NCBI RefSeq assembly: GCF_000717995.1
Contig: NZ_JODM01000017.1
Span: 62,001 to 126,000 of the forward strand
DNA length: 64,000 nucleotides
Reading direction: 5' to 3'
Origin: Streptomyces violaceorubidus
GTDB lineage: Bacteria; Actinomycetota; Actinomycetes; Streptomycetales; Streptomycetaceae
The translations under genes were made by a program, and so were the position numbers. The notes below the pieces were generated by a model. That model saw nothing but the letters and a program-made list of their open reading frames with translations. It was not told the DNA's origin and did no database searches. Shown piece by piece: positions 25,637 through 34,828 of this stretch. Every line of letters starts with the position of its first letter. Position 1 is the stretch's first letter.

Positions 25637-26826
25637 GCGGGCTGCTCCGAGAGTGCGGCGGCGGCGCCGAAGCGCCGGGGACTGAAGGGGCGGGCCTGAC
25701 GCGGCAGCTCCCCGCCGGTCAGGACGTCCGCCATGACGTCGCCGGTGACGGGGGTGAGCAGGACGCCGTTGCGGTAGTGACCGGTGGCCAGCAGCAGGCC
25801 GTCCAGCGTGGTCGGCCCGAGCAGCGGGGCGTTGTCCGGGGAGCCGGGACGCAGACCCGCGCGGGTCTCCGTCAGGGGCAGCTCCGTGATGCCGGGGACC
25901 AGCTCGTGCGCGTCGCGCAGCAACTCGTAGACGCCGCCCGCGGTGACCGTCGTGTCCCAGCCCAGCTCCTCGCTGGTGGCGCCGACGACCAGCTCGCCGC
26001 TCTCCCGGGGCACCAGGTAGACGTGGTTGCCGCGCACCACGGCGCGCACGGTCCGGTTCAGCAGCGGACCCGGCGTCGGCGGCATGGTCAGCCGCAGCAC
26101 CTGCCCCTTCACCGGCCGCACCGGCGGCAGCACGGCCTCCGGCACGCCCGCGAGCCGCCCGCTCAGGCTGCCCCCGGCCAGCACCACCTGCCCGGCCTCC
26201 AGCACGGTGCCGTCGGCGGTGACGACACCCGTGGCCCGGTCCCCGCGCCCGACGGCGAGCCGCTCGGCCCACACCCGGTGGAAGACCACGCCCGCGTGTC
26301 CGCACGCGGCCACCAGCGCGCGGGCGAGGCGGCGGGGGTCGATCTGGTGGTCGCCGTCCACCCGGAGCCCCCCGCGCACGCCCGGCGCGAGCATCGGCTC
26401 CAGACGTCGGCACTCGCGCCCCGACAGCCACTCAGACTCCAGGCCGGAACGCTGCTGGAGCGCGTGCAGCTCACGCAGGTGGGCGCGGTCGTCGGCGTCC
26501 AGCGCGACGGCGAGCGTGCCGCAGCGGCGGTAACCGAGGTCGTGGCCGGTCAGCTCGGTCAGCTCCGCGGCGAACCCCGGGTAGCGGCGGGCCGAGGCGA
26601 GGTTCAGCGCGAGCAGCGTCTCCTCGCCGTAGTGCAGCTCCGTGACGGCGGCCAGCATCCCGGCCGCCACCTGGGCCGCCCCGCCGCCCGGCTCGGGGTC
26701 CACGAGGGCGGTGAGCAGCCCGCGCTGCGCGGCCCGCCAGGCGGTGACGAGCCCGACGATCCCGCCGCCGACGACGAGGACGTCGGGTACGGGAGACGAA
26801 CGAGGCGTGTGCGGTGGAGACGACAT
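25633..26826 (-). CDS. thiO: Glycine oxidase ThiO
   Basis: A 397-residue FAD-dependent amine oxidase that turns glycine into the dehydroglycine used by ThiG. The N-terminal dinucleotide fold is DVLVVGGGIVGLVTAWRAAQ. Substrate-domain and C-terminal motifs are HYGEETLLALNLASARRYPG, PVKGQVLRL, YLVPRESGELVVGAT, GLRPGSPDNAPLLG and ATGHYRNGVLLTPVTG. The last pair is typical of DAO-family enzymes in thiamine operons. It is the first gene behind a TPP riboswitch whose 3' part contains its GGAGGGG ribosome site. The 14 bases between the switch and the ATG suggest translational control. Confidence 0.95.
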   Translation of the reverse strand: MSSPPHTPRSSPVPDVLVVGGGIVGLVTAWRAAQRGLLTALVDPEPGGGAAQVAAGMLAAVTELHYGEETLLALNLASARRYPGFAAELTELTGHDLGYRRCGTLAVALDADDRAHLRELHALQQRSGLESEWLSGRECRRLEPMLAPGVRGGLRVDGDHQIDPRRLARALVAACGHAGVVFHRVWAERLAVGRGDRATGVVTADGTVLEAGQVVLAGGSLSGRLAGVPEAVLPPVRPVKGQVLRLTMPPTPGPLLNRTVRAVVRGNHVYLVPRESGELVVGATSEELGWDTTVTAGGVYELLRDAHELVPGITELPLTETRAGLRPGSPDNAPLLGPTTLDGLLLATGHYRNGVLLTPVTGDVMADVLTGGELPRQARPFSPRRFGAAAALSEQPA

Positions 26827-26840
26827 GGGCGTCCAGCCCC

Positions 26841-26926
26841 TCCCTTCGCCGGCATGACCCGGATCAGGTTCGTACGGTCGGAGGCCGCCAGCCTCCCTCT
26901 CAGCCCGGTGCGTCCGGGCTCCCGCG
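26841..26926 (-). promoter_or_regulatory. TPP (THI-box) riboswitch
   Basis: On the minus strand the leader reads through a CGGGAGCCCGG stem, CTGAGA (complement of 26898-26903), a variable stem, ACCTGATC (complement of 26862-26869), CCGGGTCATGCCGGCG and AAGGGA. CTGAGA and ACCTGATC are the near-invariant thiamine-pyrophosphate-binding cores. The ribosome site of thiO overlaps the 3' end, so ligand binding likely hides it and blocks translation. Boundaries are approximate. Confidence 0.95.
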
Positions 26927-26986
26927 AGTGCCTTACGTTGGCCACCCTAGCCCGCAGCCCACAGCACGTGTAAGGGAGCCTCCACC

Positions 26987-27343
26987 GTGGCCCGTTCACT
27001 CGACGGTCTCGTCCTCGCCCCCGTCGCCGACCAGGCGCCCGGCCAGGTGGGCACCCGTACCCGGTTCACCTACCACGAGCAGGACGGCGCCGTGTGGGCC
27101 GAGTACGCGGGGGGCGACGTCGTCCGCGGGCACCTGGTGGGCACCCGGGAGGGCGACCGCCTCGACTTCCGGTACGTGCAGCTCAAGACCGACGGCAGCA
27201 CGTCCTCGGGGCACTGCGTGTCCACCGTCGTCGAACTGCCGGACGGCCGCGTGCGACTGGACGAGAGCTGGGAGTGGGAGTCGCAGCCGGGCAGCGGGAC
27301 CAGCGTGGTGGAACAGATCACCGCACAAGGGCACGGGCACTGA
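26987..27343 (+). CDS. Small conserved hypothetical protein
   Basis: A 118-residue soluble protein that I do not recognise. It is rich in beta-type sequence with alternating hydrophobics: TRTRFTYHEQDGAVWAEYAG, VRGHLVGTREGDRLDFRYVQ, CVSTVVELPDGRVRLDESWE. The pattern suggests a small beta-barrel of the lipocalin/FABP-like kind, but that is only a guess. The GTG at 26987 follows GGGAGCC. It is divergent from the thiO riboswitch and 32 bases before the FAD reductase, so the two may be co-transcribed. Confidence 0.7.
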   Translation: MARSLDGLVLAPVADQAPGQVGTRTRFTYHEQDGAVWAEYAGGDVVRGHLVGTREGDRLDFRYVQLKTDGSTSSGHCVSTVVELPDGRVRLDESWEWESQPGSGTSVVEQITAQGHGH

Positions 27344-27375
27344 CCGGCGCGTCGGCAGGTGTCTATGGTGATCGG

Positions 27376-28656
27376 GTGAGCGAGCAGACGCGGGAACGGG
27401 AACGGGGAGCGGCGGCGGACGCGGAGCGGCGCGCGGTCGTCGTGGGCGCCGGGATGGCGGGCGTGCAGACCGCGGTCGCCCTGCGGGAGCGGGGCTTCAC
27501 CGGCCCGGTGACCCTGATCGGCGCCGAGCCGCACCAACCGTACGACCGCCCCCCGCTGTCCAAGGCCGTCCTGCTCGGCACCGCCGAGGGCTCCGCCTTC
27601 GACGTCGACTTCGAGGCGCTCGGCATCACCCTGCGGCTGGGCTGCGAGGCGCTGGGCGTCCGTCCCGGCGAGCACGTCCTGGACACCTCCGAGGGGCCCG
27701 TGCCGTACGACGCCCTGGTCCTGGCGACCGGCGCCGAACCGGTCCGGCTCCCGGGCGGCGAGGGCGTGCCGGGAGTGCACCTGCTGCGCACCCTGGACGA
27801 CGCCGAACGGCTGCGGCCGGTGCTCGCCCGGCAGCACGACGTCGTGGTGGTCGGCGCGGGCTGGATCGGCGCCGAGTTCGCCACCGCCGCGCGCGAGGCG
27901 GGCTGCGCGGTGACCGTGGTGGAGGCCGCCGACCGGCCGCTGGCCGACGTCCTGCCCGCCGAGGTCGCCGCGCCCATGACCGCCTGGTACGCCGACGCGG
28001 GCGCCGCACTGCGCACCCGCGCGCGCGTGGAGGGCGTCGAGCCGGGCGGTCCCGGTGAGCCGGGCCGGGTCGTCCTCGACGACGGCACCCGGCTGCCCGC
28101 GGGCGCGGTCGTCGTCGGCATCGGCGCCCGCCCCGCCACCGGCTGGCTGGCCGGCTCCGGCATCGCCCTCGGCGCCCACGGCGAGGTCCTGGCCGACGAC
28201 CGCCTGCGCACCTCCGCACCGGACGTCCACGCGGTCGGCGACTGCGCCTCCTTCCCCTCCGCCCGCTACGGAGAGCGGCTGCTGGTGCACCACTGGGACA
28301 ACGCGCTCCAGGGCCCGCGCACGGTCGCCGCCGACATCGTCGGCGCCCCGGCCGGTGAGGCCCCGGCGGCCTACGACCCGGTGCCGTACTTCTGGTCCGA
28401 GCAGTTCGGCCGCTTCGTCCAGTACGCCGGCCACCACGCGTCCGCCGACACCACCGTGTGGCGCGGCGACCCGGCGGGTCCGGCGTGGACGGTCTGCTGG
28501 CTGCGCGGGGGCCGCCTGGTCGCCCTGCTGGCGGTGGGCCGCCCCCGCGACCTGGCGCAGGGCAGACGCCTGATCGAGACGGGGACGAGGATGGACCCGG
28601 ATCTGCTGGCCGACCCGGCGAAGCCGCTGAAGGCGGCGACGGCGGCCACGGCGTAG
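27376..28656 (+). CDS. FAD-dependent NAD(P)H:ferredoxin-reductase-type oxidoreductase
   Basis: A 426-residue flavoprotein of the class that transfers electrons from NAD(P)H to ferredoxins or rubredoxins. FAD fold: AVVVGAGMAGVQTAVALRER. Active region: PYDRPPLSKAVLLG. NAD(P)H fold: VVVGAGWIGAEFATAAREAG. Second FAD motif: DVHAVGDCASFPS. A C-terminal reductase domain follows, with PYFWSEQFGRFVQYAG. The GTG at 27376 is preferred, since a long upstream in-frame stretch is shadow sequence. No ferredoxin or P450 gene is adjacent, so the electron acceptor is unknown. Confidence 0.88.
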   Translation: MSEQTRERERGAAADAERRAVVVGAGMAGVQTAVALRERGFTGPVTLIGAEPHQPYDRPPLSKAVLLGTAEGSAFDVDFEALGITLRLGCEALGVRPGEHVLDTSEGPVPYDALVLATGAEPVRLPGGEGVPGVHLLRTLDDAERLRPVLARQHDVVVVGAGWIGAEFATAAREAGCAVTVVEAADRPLADVLPAEVAAPMTAWYADAGAALRTRARVEGVEPGGPGEPGRVVLDDGTRLPAGAVVVGIGARPATGWLAGSGIALGAHGEVLADDRLRTSAPDVHAVGDCASFPSARYGERLLVHHWDNALQGPRTVAADIVGAPAGEAPAAYDPVPYFWSEQFGRFVQYAGHHASADTTVWRGDPAGPAWTVCWLRGGRLVALLAVGRPRDLAQGRRLIETGTRMDPDLLADPAKPLKAATAATA

Positions 28657-28697
28657 TCGGGTTTCCGACTGTCAGTGCCAGGTGGCAGGCTGGGGGC

Positions 28698-29063
28698 GTG
28701 ACCGAGATTGACGCAAAGACCGATGCTCTCGTGCCCGCCTGGCTCACCGTTCCCGACATCGCCGAGAAGCTCGGTGTCGAGGTGACCCGGGTACGCCAGC
28801 TGATCAAGGAAGGCCAGCTCATCGCCGTACGCCGCGGTGAGAACCGCGCCCTGCACATCCCCGCGGCCTTCATCGACGAGGACAAGGTCGTCAAGGGCCT
28901 GGTCGGGACCCTGACGCTGCTGCGGGACGACGGCTTCACGGCCGAGGAGATGCTGGAGTGGCTCTTCACGCCCGACCCGAGCCTGCCCGGCACCCCCGCC
29001 CAGGCCCTGACGGAGAATCGCGGTACGGAGGTGAAGCGCCGCGCCCAGGCGCTGGCCGTCTGA
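28698..29063 (+). CDS. Rv2175c-family helix-turn-helix DNA-binding protein
   Basis: A 121-residue protein with an N-terminal winged helix-turn-helix: [20 protein letters not shown] and [21 protein letters not shown] helical C-terminal part contains [20 protein letters not shown] and EEMLEWLF. This matches Rv2175c, a small DNA-binding protein of M. tuberculosis that is phosphorylated by the adjacent kinase PknL. Here a PASTA kinase lies about 4 kb away. Start GTG 28698 is preceded by a G-rich stretch. Target genes are unknown. The short intergenic gap suggests its own promoter after the reductase. Confidence 0.85.
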   Translation: MTEIDAKTDALVPAWLTVPDIAEKLGVEVTRVRQLIKEGQLIAVRRGENRALHIPAAFIDEDKVVKGLVGTLTLLRDDGFTAEEMLEWLFTPDPSLPGTPAQALTENRGTEVKRRAQALAV

Positions 29064-29187
29064 CCGGCGCCTCGCCGATCGCCACACCGCCCGGCGTGCG
29101 GGACACACACGCCGGGCGCCCGTGCCCGTACGCCACCAGCGCGCGGCCCGTCGTGGGTCCGCGCCATCCGACCCGGGGGACACCCGC

Positions 29188-29862
29188 ATGCCCGACACCG
29201 CCGCGACCACCGCCCGCGCCCGGCTCGCCGACGCCCGGCTCTACCTGTGCACGGACGCCCGGCGGGACCAGGGCGACCTGCCCGCGTTCCTGGACGCCGT
29301 GCTCGCCGGCGGCGTCGACATCGTGCAGCTGCGGGACAAGGGGATGGAGGCGGCCGAGGAGCTGGAGCATCTGGAGGTCTTCGCCGACGCCTGCGCCCGC
29401 CACGGCAAGCTCCTCGCCGTCAACGACCGCGCGGACGTCGCCCACGCCGCCCGCGCCGACGTGCTGCACCTGGGCCAGGGCGACCTGCCGGTGCCCGCGG
29501 CCCGGGCGATCCTCGGCGACGACGTCCTGGTCGGCCGCTCCACGCACGCCGGGTCCGAGGCCGCCGCGGCCGCCGCCCAGGAGGGCGTGGACTACTTCTG
29601 CACCGGCCCGTGCTGGCCGACCCCCACCAAGCCCGGCCGCCACGCCCCCGGCCTCGACCTGGTGCGCCACACGGCGGCGCTGGGCACCGACCGCCCCTGG
29701 TTCGCCATCGGCGGCATCGACCTCGGCAACCTCGACCAGGTGCTGGACGCTGGCGCCCGGCGTGTGGTCGTCGTCCGCGCGATCACCGCCGCCGACGACC
29801 CGGGCGCGGCGGCGGCCGAGTTCGCGAAGCGGCTGCGGCAGGCGGCCCCGGCCCCGGCGTAA
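29188..29862 (+). CDS. thiE: Thiamine phosphate synthase ThiE
   Basis: A 224-residue TIM-barrel enzyme that joins hydroxymethylpyrimidine diphosphate and thiazole phosphate into thiamine phosphate. It shows [27 protein letters not shown] (Arg/Lys binding pyrophosphate), [59 protein letters not shown] and WFAIGGID. The ATG at 29188 follows GGGGGA; an upstream GTG at 29122 gives a poorly conserved extension. It is on the opposite strand from thiOSG and has no THI-box upstream, so its control differs. Confidence 0.95.
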   Translation: MPDTAATTARARLADARLYLCTDARRDQGDLPAFLDAVLAGGVDIVQLRDKGMEAAEELEHLEVFADACARHGKLLAVNDRADVAHAARADVLHLGQGDLPVPAARAILGDDVLVGRSTHAGSEAAAAAAQEGVDYFCTGPCWPTPTKPGRHAPGLDLVRHTAALGTDRPWFAIGGIDLGNLDQVLDAGARRVVVVRAITAADDPGAAAAEFAKRLRQAAPAPA

Positions 29863-29992
29863 CCGCACACCGTCGCGGGGCGCCGTCGCGGAGAACCGTC
29901 CTCGGCCGGCGGATGTCCAAAGGATGGACAACAACTCGACAATGTGGACAAATATCCCGCATCCGGTTGGGTGACCGCCGCCCCCTGGCTAA

Positions 29993-30925
<933 letters not shown>

Positions 30926-30981
30926 ATTGGCCGCACGTATTTGCGACACACTGCGTAACGGCCACTGGGAGAGGGGCGTAC

Positions 30982-31974
30982 ATGGGCTGGACGGTCCTCT
31001 ACATCGCGTTCGGCGTCGTCGCGCTGTGGCTGCTCGGCGAGGTGCTGCTGCAGTACAAGGCGCGGCTGCGCTGGCGGCTGCTCGCCTTCGGCGGCTTCGT
31101 CGGCGTCGTCGCCGGCGTGCTCATGTCGAACGTGCTCGTCATCGGTCTCGGCGCCGCGGCCTTCGCGGTCGGCCAGACCTACGTCACCCTGTCGTTCCGT
31201 CGCGGCTTCGAGGCCGGCTGGGCGGTCAACGCCCCGGCGAGCCTGGTCGGCAAGCGCGGACGTCCCGAACGGGGCCGCCGGGAACCGACGTTGGAGGTCT
31301 CCGGGCTCGAACCCGCCGAGGGCGACCGGGACCCCGTGGACGGCTACGACGAGCGTTCCCCGGCACCCGCCCCGGGTCAGGACGCCCCGCCGTACGGGTC
31401 CGGCGACTACGACCGCGACGACGTCTTCACCCCGGCCCGCCCCGCCGATCCCGCGGCGGAGACCACCGCCGTCTACGAACCGCAGCCCATGCCGGACGAC
31501 ACCGGCTCGTACGGCGTGTACGCCGACGCCGGGTACGGCACCGGCCAGCAGCAGGCGGCCACCGCACCGGGCGCCGACCAGGCCTACGCCTACGACTACT
31601 CCGGCTACAACCAGCAGCAGGACTACGGCTACGACACCGGCGCCCAGCAGCAGTACGCCGCCTACTCCGACCCGTACATCGGCACCCACACCTACGGCGG
31701 CGGGGCGTACGACACCGGCGGCTACGACACCACCGGTGCGCAGAACTACGGTCAACAGGCCTACGGGCAGGACCAGTACGCCACCGGAGCGCCCGGCGCG
31801 CCCGGCGGCTACGGCGGCGAGACCCCGGCCGGCGGTGTGTGGGTGCCGCAGCAGCGCAGCACCGACGAGCCCTACGGCGGCGAACTCCCGCCCGAGCAGC
31901 AGCCGTACCCCTACCAGGGGGACGGCCATACGCAGGGCCAGGGCCAGGGCTACGACGAGCAGTACCGCTACTGA
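30982..31974 (+). CDS. Membrane protein with Tyr/Gln/Gly-rich C-terminal tail
   Basis: A 330-residue protein. Two or three hydrophobic helices occupy residues 1-75 (MGWTVLYIAFGVVALWLLGE, LLAFGGFVGVVAGVLMSNVL, IGLGAAAFAVGQTYVTLSF). The rest is a long disordered tail rich in Tyr, Gly, Gln and Asp with repeated YG and QQ words. Such tails resemble low-complexity domains, but no function can be assigned. The tail probably faces the cytoplasm. GAGAGGGG precedes the ATG, which starts 56 bases after metF, so read-through is possible. No related gene is adjacent. Confidence 0.8.
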   Translation: MGWTVLYIAFGVVALWLLGEVLLQYKARLRWRLLAFGGFVGVVAGVLMSNVLVIGLGAAAFAVGQTYVTLSFRRGFEAGWAVNAPASLVGKRGRPERGRREPTLEVSGLEPAEGDRDPVDGYDERSPAPAPGQDAPPYGSGDYDRDDVFTPARPADPAAETTAVYEPQPMPDDTGSYGVYADAGYGTGQQQAATAPGADQAYAYDYSGYNQQQDYGYDTGAQQQYAAYSDPYIGTHTYGGGAYDTGGYDTTGAQNYGQQAYGQDQYATGAPGAPGGYGGETPAGGVWVPQQRSTDEPYGGELPPEQQPYPYQGDGHTQGQGQGYDEQYRY

Positions 31975-32040
31975 GGGTCCCGTCCGCTGGCGCGGGTCCG
32001 GTCCGCCGACGGGGGCTGCGGCGCCCGGACCCTCGACCGC

Positions 32041-33561
32041 TCACTGCGAGCCGCGGAACTCCGGTCCCTCCACCACGAGTCCGGCGACCAGCGCGCCCGA
32101 CATCCCCGCGTGCGGCAGACCGCCGCCGGGGTGCGACCAGCCGCCGACCGTGAACAGGCCCTCCGTGCGCGTGCCGTTCGCCGGGTGCAGCAGCCGTCCG
32201 CCGGCGGCCGCGAGGGACGGCACCGCAATCGCGCCGTCCGCCACGCCGGTGTCCGCCGCGATCTCGGCCGGGGTGCGCACCTCGTGCCACAGCAGGCGGT
32301 CGCGCAGTCCGGGCACCGCCCGCTCGGCGACGTCGATCAACTGCTCGGCCCAGTGGGCGAACACCTCGGTCGTGGCCCGGTCGGACTCGCCGCCCAGGGC
32401 GGGCACCGCCGCGCTGAGCGTCACCGCCTCGTGGTCCGCGTCCGGGACCAGCGCCGGGTCGTCGGGCCGCAGCACGGTGACGGTCGGCCGCGCGGCCATC
32501 CCGGGAGCGGCGCCGAACAGGCGGTCCGTCTCCGCCTCGCGGTCCGCCGCGTGCACCACCGTCCGGTGCGCCGTGCCCTCGGGGCGGGCGCCCCGCAGCG
32601 CCAGCAGCACCGTCAGCCGGCTCGCCCCGCCGCGCTGCGGCGGCACCTCGTCCCCGCCGCGCACCGGCGCCCCGCCGCACAGGCGGTCCAGCACGTCCGG
32701 CGCCACGCCCGAGACCACCAACTCGGCGTCCGCTACGCCCCCTTCGGCCAGCTCCACGCCCGCCACCCGGCCGTCCTTCTCGACGATCCCGGCGACCTCG
32801 GCCCCGAAGCGGAACTCGACCCGGCGGGCCAGACACCGCTCGTACACCGCCCGCGCCAGCTCCCGCAGACCGCCGCCGCGCACGTACCAGACACCGAACG
32901 CGTACTCCATGTACGGCAGCACCGCGGCGTTCGCCGGGGCCGTGCGGGGGTCCAGGCCGTGGGCGAGCGCGTGGCTCTCCAGCAGGGCGGCGAGCCGGGG
33001 CTCACGCAGCTCCCAGGCACCGACCTCGGCGAGCGTGCCCGCCCGCCGGGTGCGCAGCAGCCGCTTGTGCGGGACCGCGGGGTAGGGCTCGCGCTCGGCG
33101 AGCTCCCGCCAGTTCGGCCACAGCGGCTCTTCCAGCAGGGGGCGGCGCGTCCGGTCCCAGGTCTCGCGGGCCCGCACCAGGAAGTCCCCCCAGCGCTGCC
33201 CGGCGCCCGCACCGAGCGCCGCGTCCAGGGCGGCGACGACACCCGCCCGCGAGGCGTTCGGCAGCGAGACCTCCGTGCCGTCGGCGAACACGTGCCGGGA
33301 CGAGGGGTCGACCTGGACCAGGTCGACGCACGACTCCAGCGGCTCCTTGCCGGTCTTCACGAACAGATCGCGCCAGACCGCGGGCAGCGGGAGCAGGCCG
33401 GGACCGGTGTCGAAGGAGAACCCGTCCCGCTCGAACCGGCCCAGGGCTCCGCCGTACGTCCGCGTCCGCTCGTACACCACCACCCGGTGGCCCGCGACGG
33501 CCAGCCGGGCGGCCGCCGCCATGGCGCCCATCCCGGCGCCGATCACCGCAATCCGTGCCAT
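32041..33561 (-). CDS. Phytoene-desaturase-like FAD-dependent oxidoreductase
   Basis: A 506-residue flavoprotein with the CrtI/protoporphyrinogen-oxidase layout. The N-terminal FAD motif is ARIAVIGAGMGAMAAAARLA, then GGALGRFERDGFSFDTGPGL. A middle YVRGGGLRELARAV is followed by AELVVSGVAPDV. The C-terminal FAD motif TEGLFTVGGWSHPGGGLPHA ends with GMSGALVAGLVV. Proteins of this type desaturate or isomerise carotenoid-like substrates, but no crtB or crtE gene is near, so the substrate is open. ATG 33561 was chosen over an earlier start at 33591, since the FAD motif begins right after it. Upstream is a long non-coding stretch with repeated motifs. Confidence 0.85.
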   Translation of the reverse strand: MARIAVIGAGMGAMAAAARLAVAGHRVVVYERTRTYGGALGRFERDGFSFDTGPGLLPLPAVWRDLFVKTGKEPLESCVDLVQVDPSSRHVFADGTEVSLPNASRAGVVAALDAALGAGAGQRWGDFLVRARETWDRTRRPLLEEPLWPNWRELAEREPYPAVPHKRLLRTRRAGTLAEVGAWELREPRLAALLESHALAHGLDPRTAPANAAVLPYMEYAFGVWYVRGGGLRELARAVYERCLARRVEFRFGAEVAGIVEKDGRVAGVELAEGGVADAELVVSGVAPDVLDRLCGGAPVRGGDEVPPQRGGASRLTVLLALRGARPEGTAHRTVVHAADREAETDRLFGAAPGMAARPTVTVLRPDDPALVPDADHEAVTLSAAVPALGGESDRATTEVFAHWAEQLIDVAERAVPGLRDRLLWHEVRTPAEIAADTGVADGAIAVPSLAAAGGRLLHPANGTRTEGLFTVGGWSHPGGGLPHAGMSGALVAGLVVEGPEFRGSQ

Positions 33562-34014
33562 GCCAGGGACCTTATCCGCCGCCACCGACACCGCTGTGCC
33601 AGGGCTGAGTACCGGAACGGACGTCCAGGTGACCGCCCGGCGGCGCCGCGCCGTGGGGCGGGGAGCCCAGGGCTGAGTAGCTGTACCTGGTCCGGCAGAT
33701 GAGTACGCGTACGGATGGGCTCCGACCTGCGGGAACGAGAGAGTGGGGACACGGAGAGGGGCACGGCTCGGGTACCGGCGGCACGGGGCGCCGGAACGGA
33801 GCCGGGCCCGCGATCCGCTCCTTCCGCCGACCGTGGTCGGCGGAAGCGAGACACGGGGGAGCCCGGAGGGACGACCGGTGACGGGAGTCCCGACGGGGGA
33901 CGTACGGGGGAGCAGGAGAAGGCGCCGGTCCGACGGCGGCCCGCGGGGGACGCGGCCACCACGGACCGGCGTTCTTCGTGCGCCGCCTCGCTCCGGCCGG
34001 TCGGCTGCCGCTGC
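33562..34014. other. 453-base non-coding region with TGAGTA motifs and a long palindrome
   Basis: No ORF here has a convincing protein; those present are Arg/Gly/Pro-rich in every frame. TGAGTA occurs three times: 33606 (TGAGTACCGGAACGGA), 33674 (TGAGTAGCTGTACCTG) and 33700 (TGAGTACGCGTACGGA). Two of these contain a GTAC half, giving imperfect palindromes. A perfect 26-base palindrome lies at 33821-33846. The region serves as upstream DNA for the desaturase-like gene on the minus strand and lies beyond the TetR gene end. A regulatory region or a non-coding RNA is possible. Confidence 0.5.
33821..33846. repeat. Perfect 12-bp inverted repeat with two-base loop
   Basis: CTTCCGCCGACC (33821-33832) and GGTCGGCGGAAG (33835-33846) are exact reverse complements separated by GT. 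No U-tract follows on either strand, so it is not a classic terminator. A dimeric regulator site or a stable RNA hairpin would fit. Confidence 0.85.
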
Positions 34015-34644
34015 TCAGCCCCGCCCGCTCACGCGCCCCTGGAGCAGCCGCGACAGCGCGGCGTGCACGTCGTCCAGGGAACGCTCCGGCTGGAACGCCT
34101 TCCAGTCCAGCGCGGCCACCAGGACCATGCCGACCAGCGCGGCGGCGGTCAGCGGCACGTCGATCTCCTCGCTGAACTCGCCGCTCGCCACCCCCTCGCG
34201 CAGCACCCCCTCCACCACGGCCACCGCCTCCTGCCGGACCACCAGCAGCGTGGACTGCCAGGCCCGGTTGGTGCGCCAGAGCTCGGCCACGTACAGCTGG
34301 GTGAAGGCCGGATAGCGGTCGATGAAGACGAGCCCCGCGCGGATCATCGCGTCCAGGGCGTCGACCCGGCCGCGGCCCCGGCGGGCGGCCTGTTCCGCGG
34401 CCTGGCGCAGCGAGGCGGTCAGCAGGCCGACACCGTGCCGCAGCAACTCCTCGAAGAGGACGGACTTGCTGGCGAAGTTGTAGTACACCGTGCCCTTCGC
34501 GACCCCGGCCCGCTCGGCGATCTCGTCCACGGTGGTGGCGGAGAAGCCCTGCTCGGCGATGAGGGTGACCGCCGCCTCGTAGAGCCTCTGCCGGGTGGCC
34601 TCGCGACGGCTGCCGGTCCGCGAGGCGGTGCTGCTGCTTTCCAT
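34015..34644 (-). CDS. TetR/AcrR-family transcriptional regulator
   Basis: A 209-residue regulator. The N-terminal TetR helix-turn-helix spans TRQRLYEAAVTLIAEQGFSA, TTVDEIAERAGVAKGTVYYN and FASKSVLFEELL. The C-terminal ligand domain is all-helical and not assignable (IDRYPAFTQLYVAELW, LTAAALVGMVLVAALDW). ATG 34644 was picked because the helix-turn-helix starts about 17 residues later; a longer upstream frame is low-complexity. It is divergent from the HEPN-like gene. The 185-base gap includes AT-rich AAAGAAAAGTCC, a probable promoter or operator region. It may regulate itself or the neighbour; the ligand is unknown. Confidence 0.9.
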   Translation of the reverse strand: MESSSTASRTGSRREATRQRLYEAAVTLIAEQGFSATTVDEIAERAGVAKGTVYYNFASKSVLFEELLRHGVGLLTASLRQAAEQAARRGRGRVDALDAMIRAGLVFIDRYPAFTQLYVAELWRTNRAWQSTLLVVRQEAVAVVEGVLREGVASGEFSEEIDVPLTAAALVGMVLVAALDWKAFQPERSLDDVHAALSRLLQGRVSGRG

Positions 34645-34828
34645 GGTCCCGATTCTCACAGCACCCCGCGCCGAGGCGTCACCGCAGGCCCGGCCCCGGC
34701 CCGAACCGAACGGCCGATCGAAAGAAAAGTCCAGGTCAGAACGGATTGTCAGTGCCATACCTCACGATGGGCACATACGGCACCTCCTGCCAGGGGCGTG
34801 CCGTCAAGGAGACGACAGGAGGATCGTC

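Noticed and set aside
32041..33561. Carotenoid biosynthesis cluster
   Set aside because: Only one desaturase-like gene is present; no crtB, crtE or crtY homologue lies nearby.
33606..33715. Firm annotation of MacR binding sites
   Set aside because: The consensus was recalled from memory and matches are partial, so it is kept only as a finding.
33699..33881. Short + strand ORF starting at the TGAGTACGCGTACGG site
   Set aside because: Arg/Gly-rich, no ribosome site and no domain; its ATG is part of the repeated motif.
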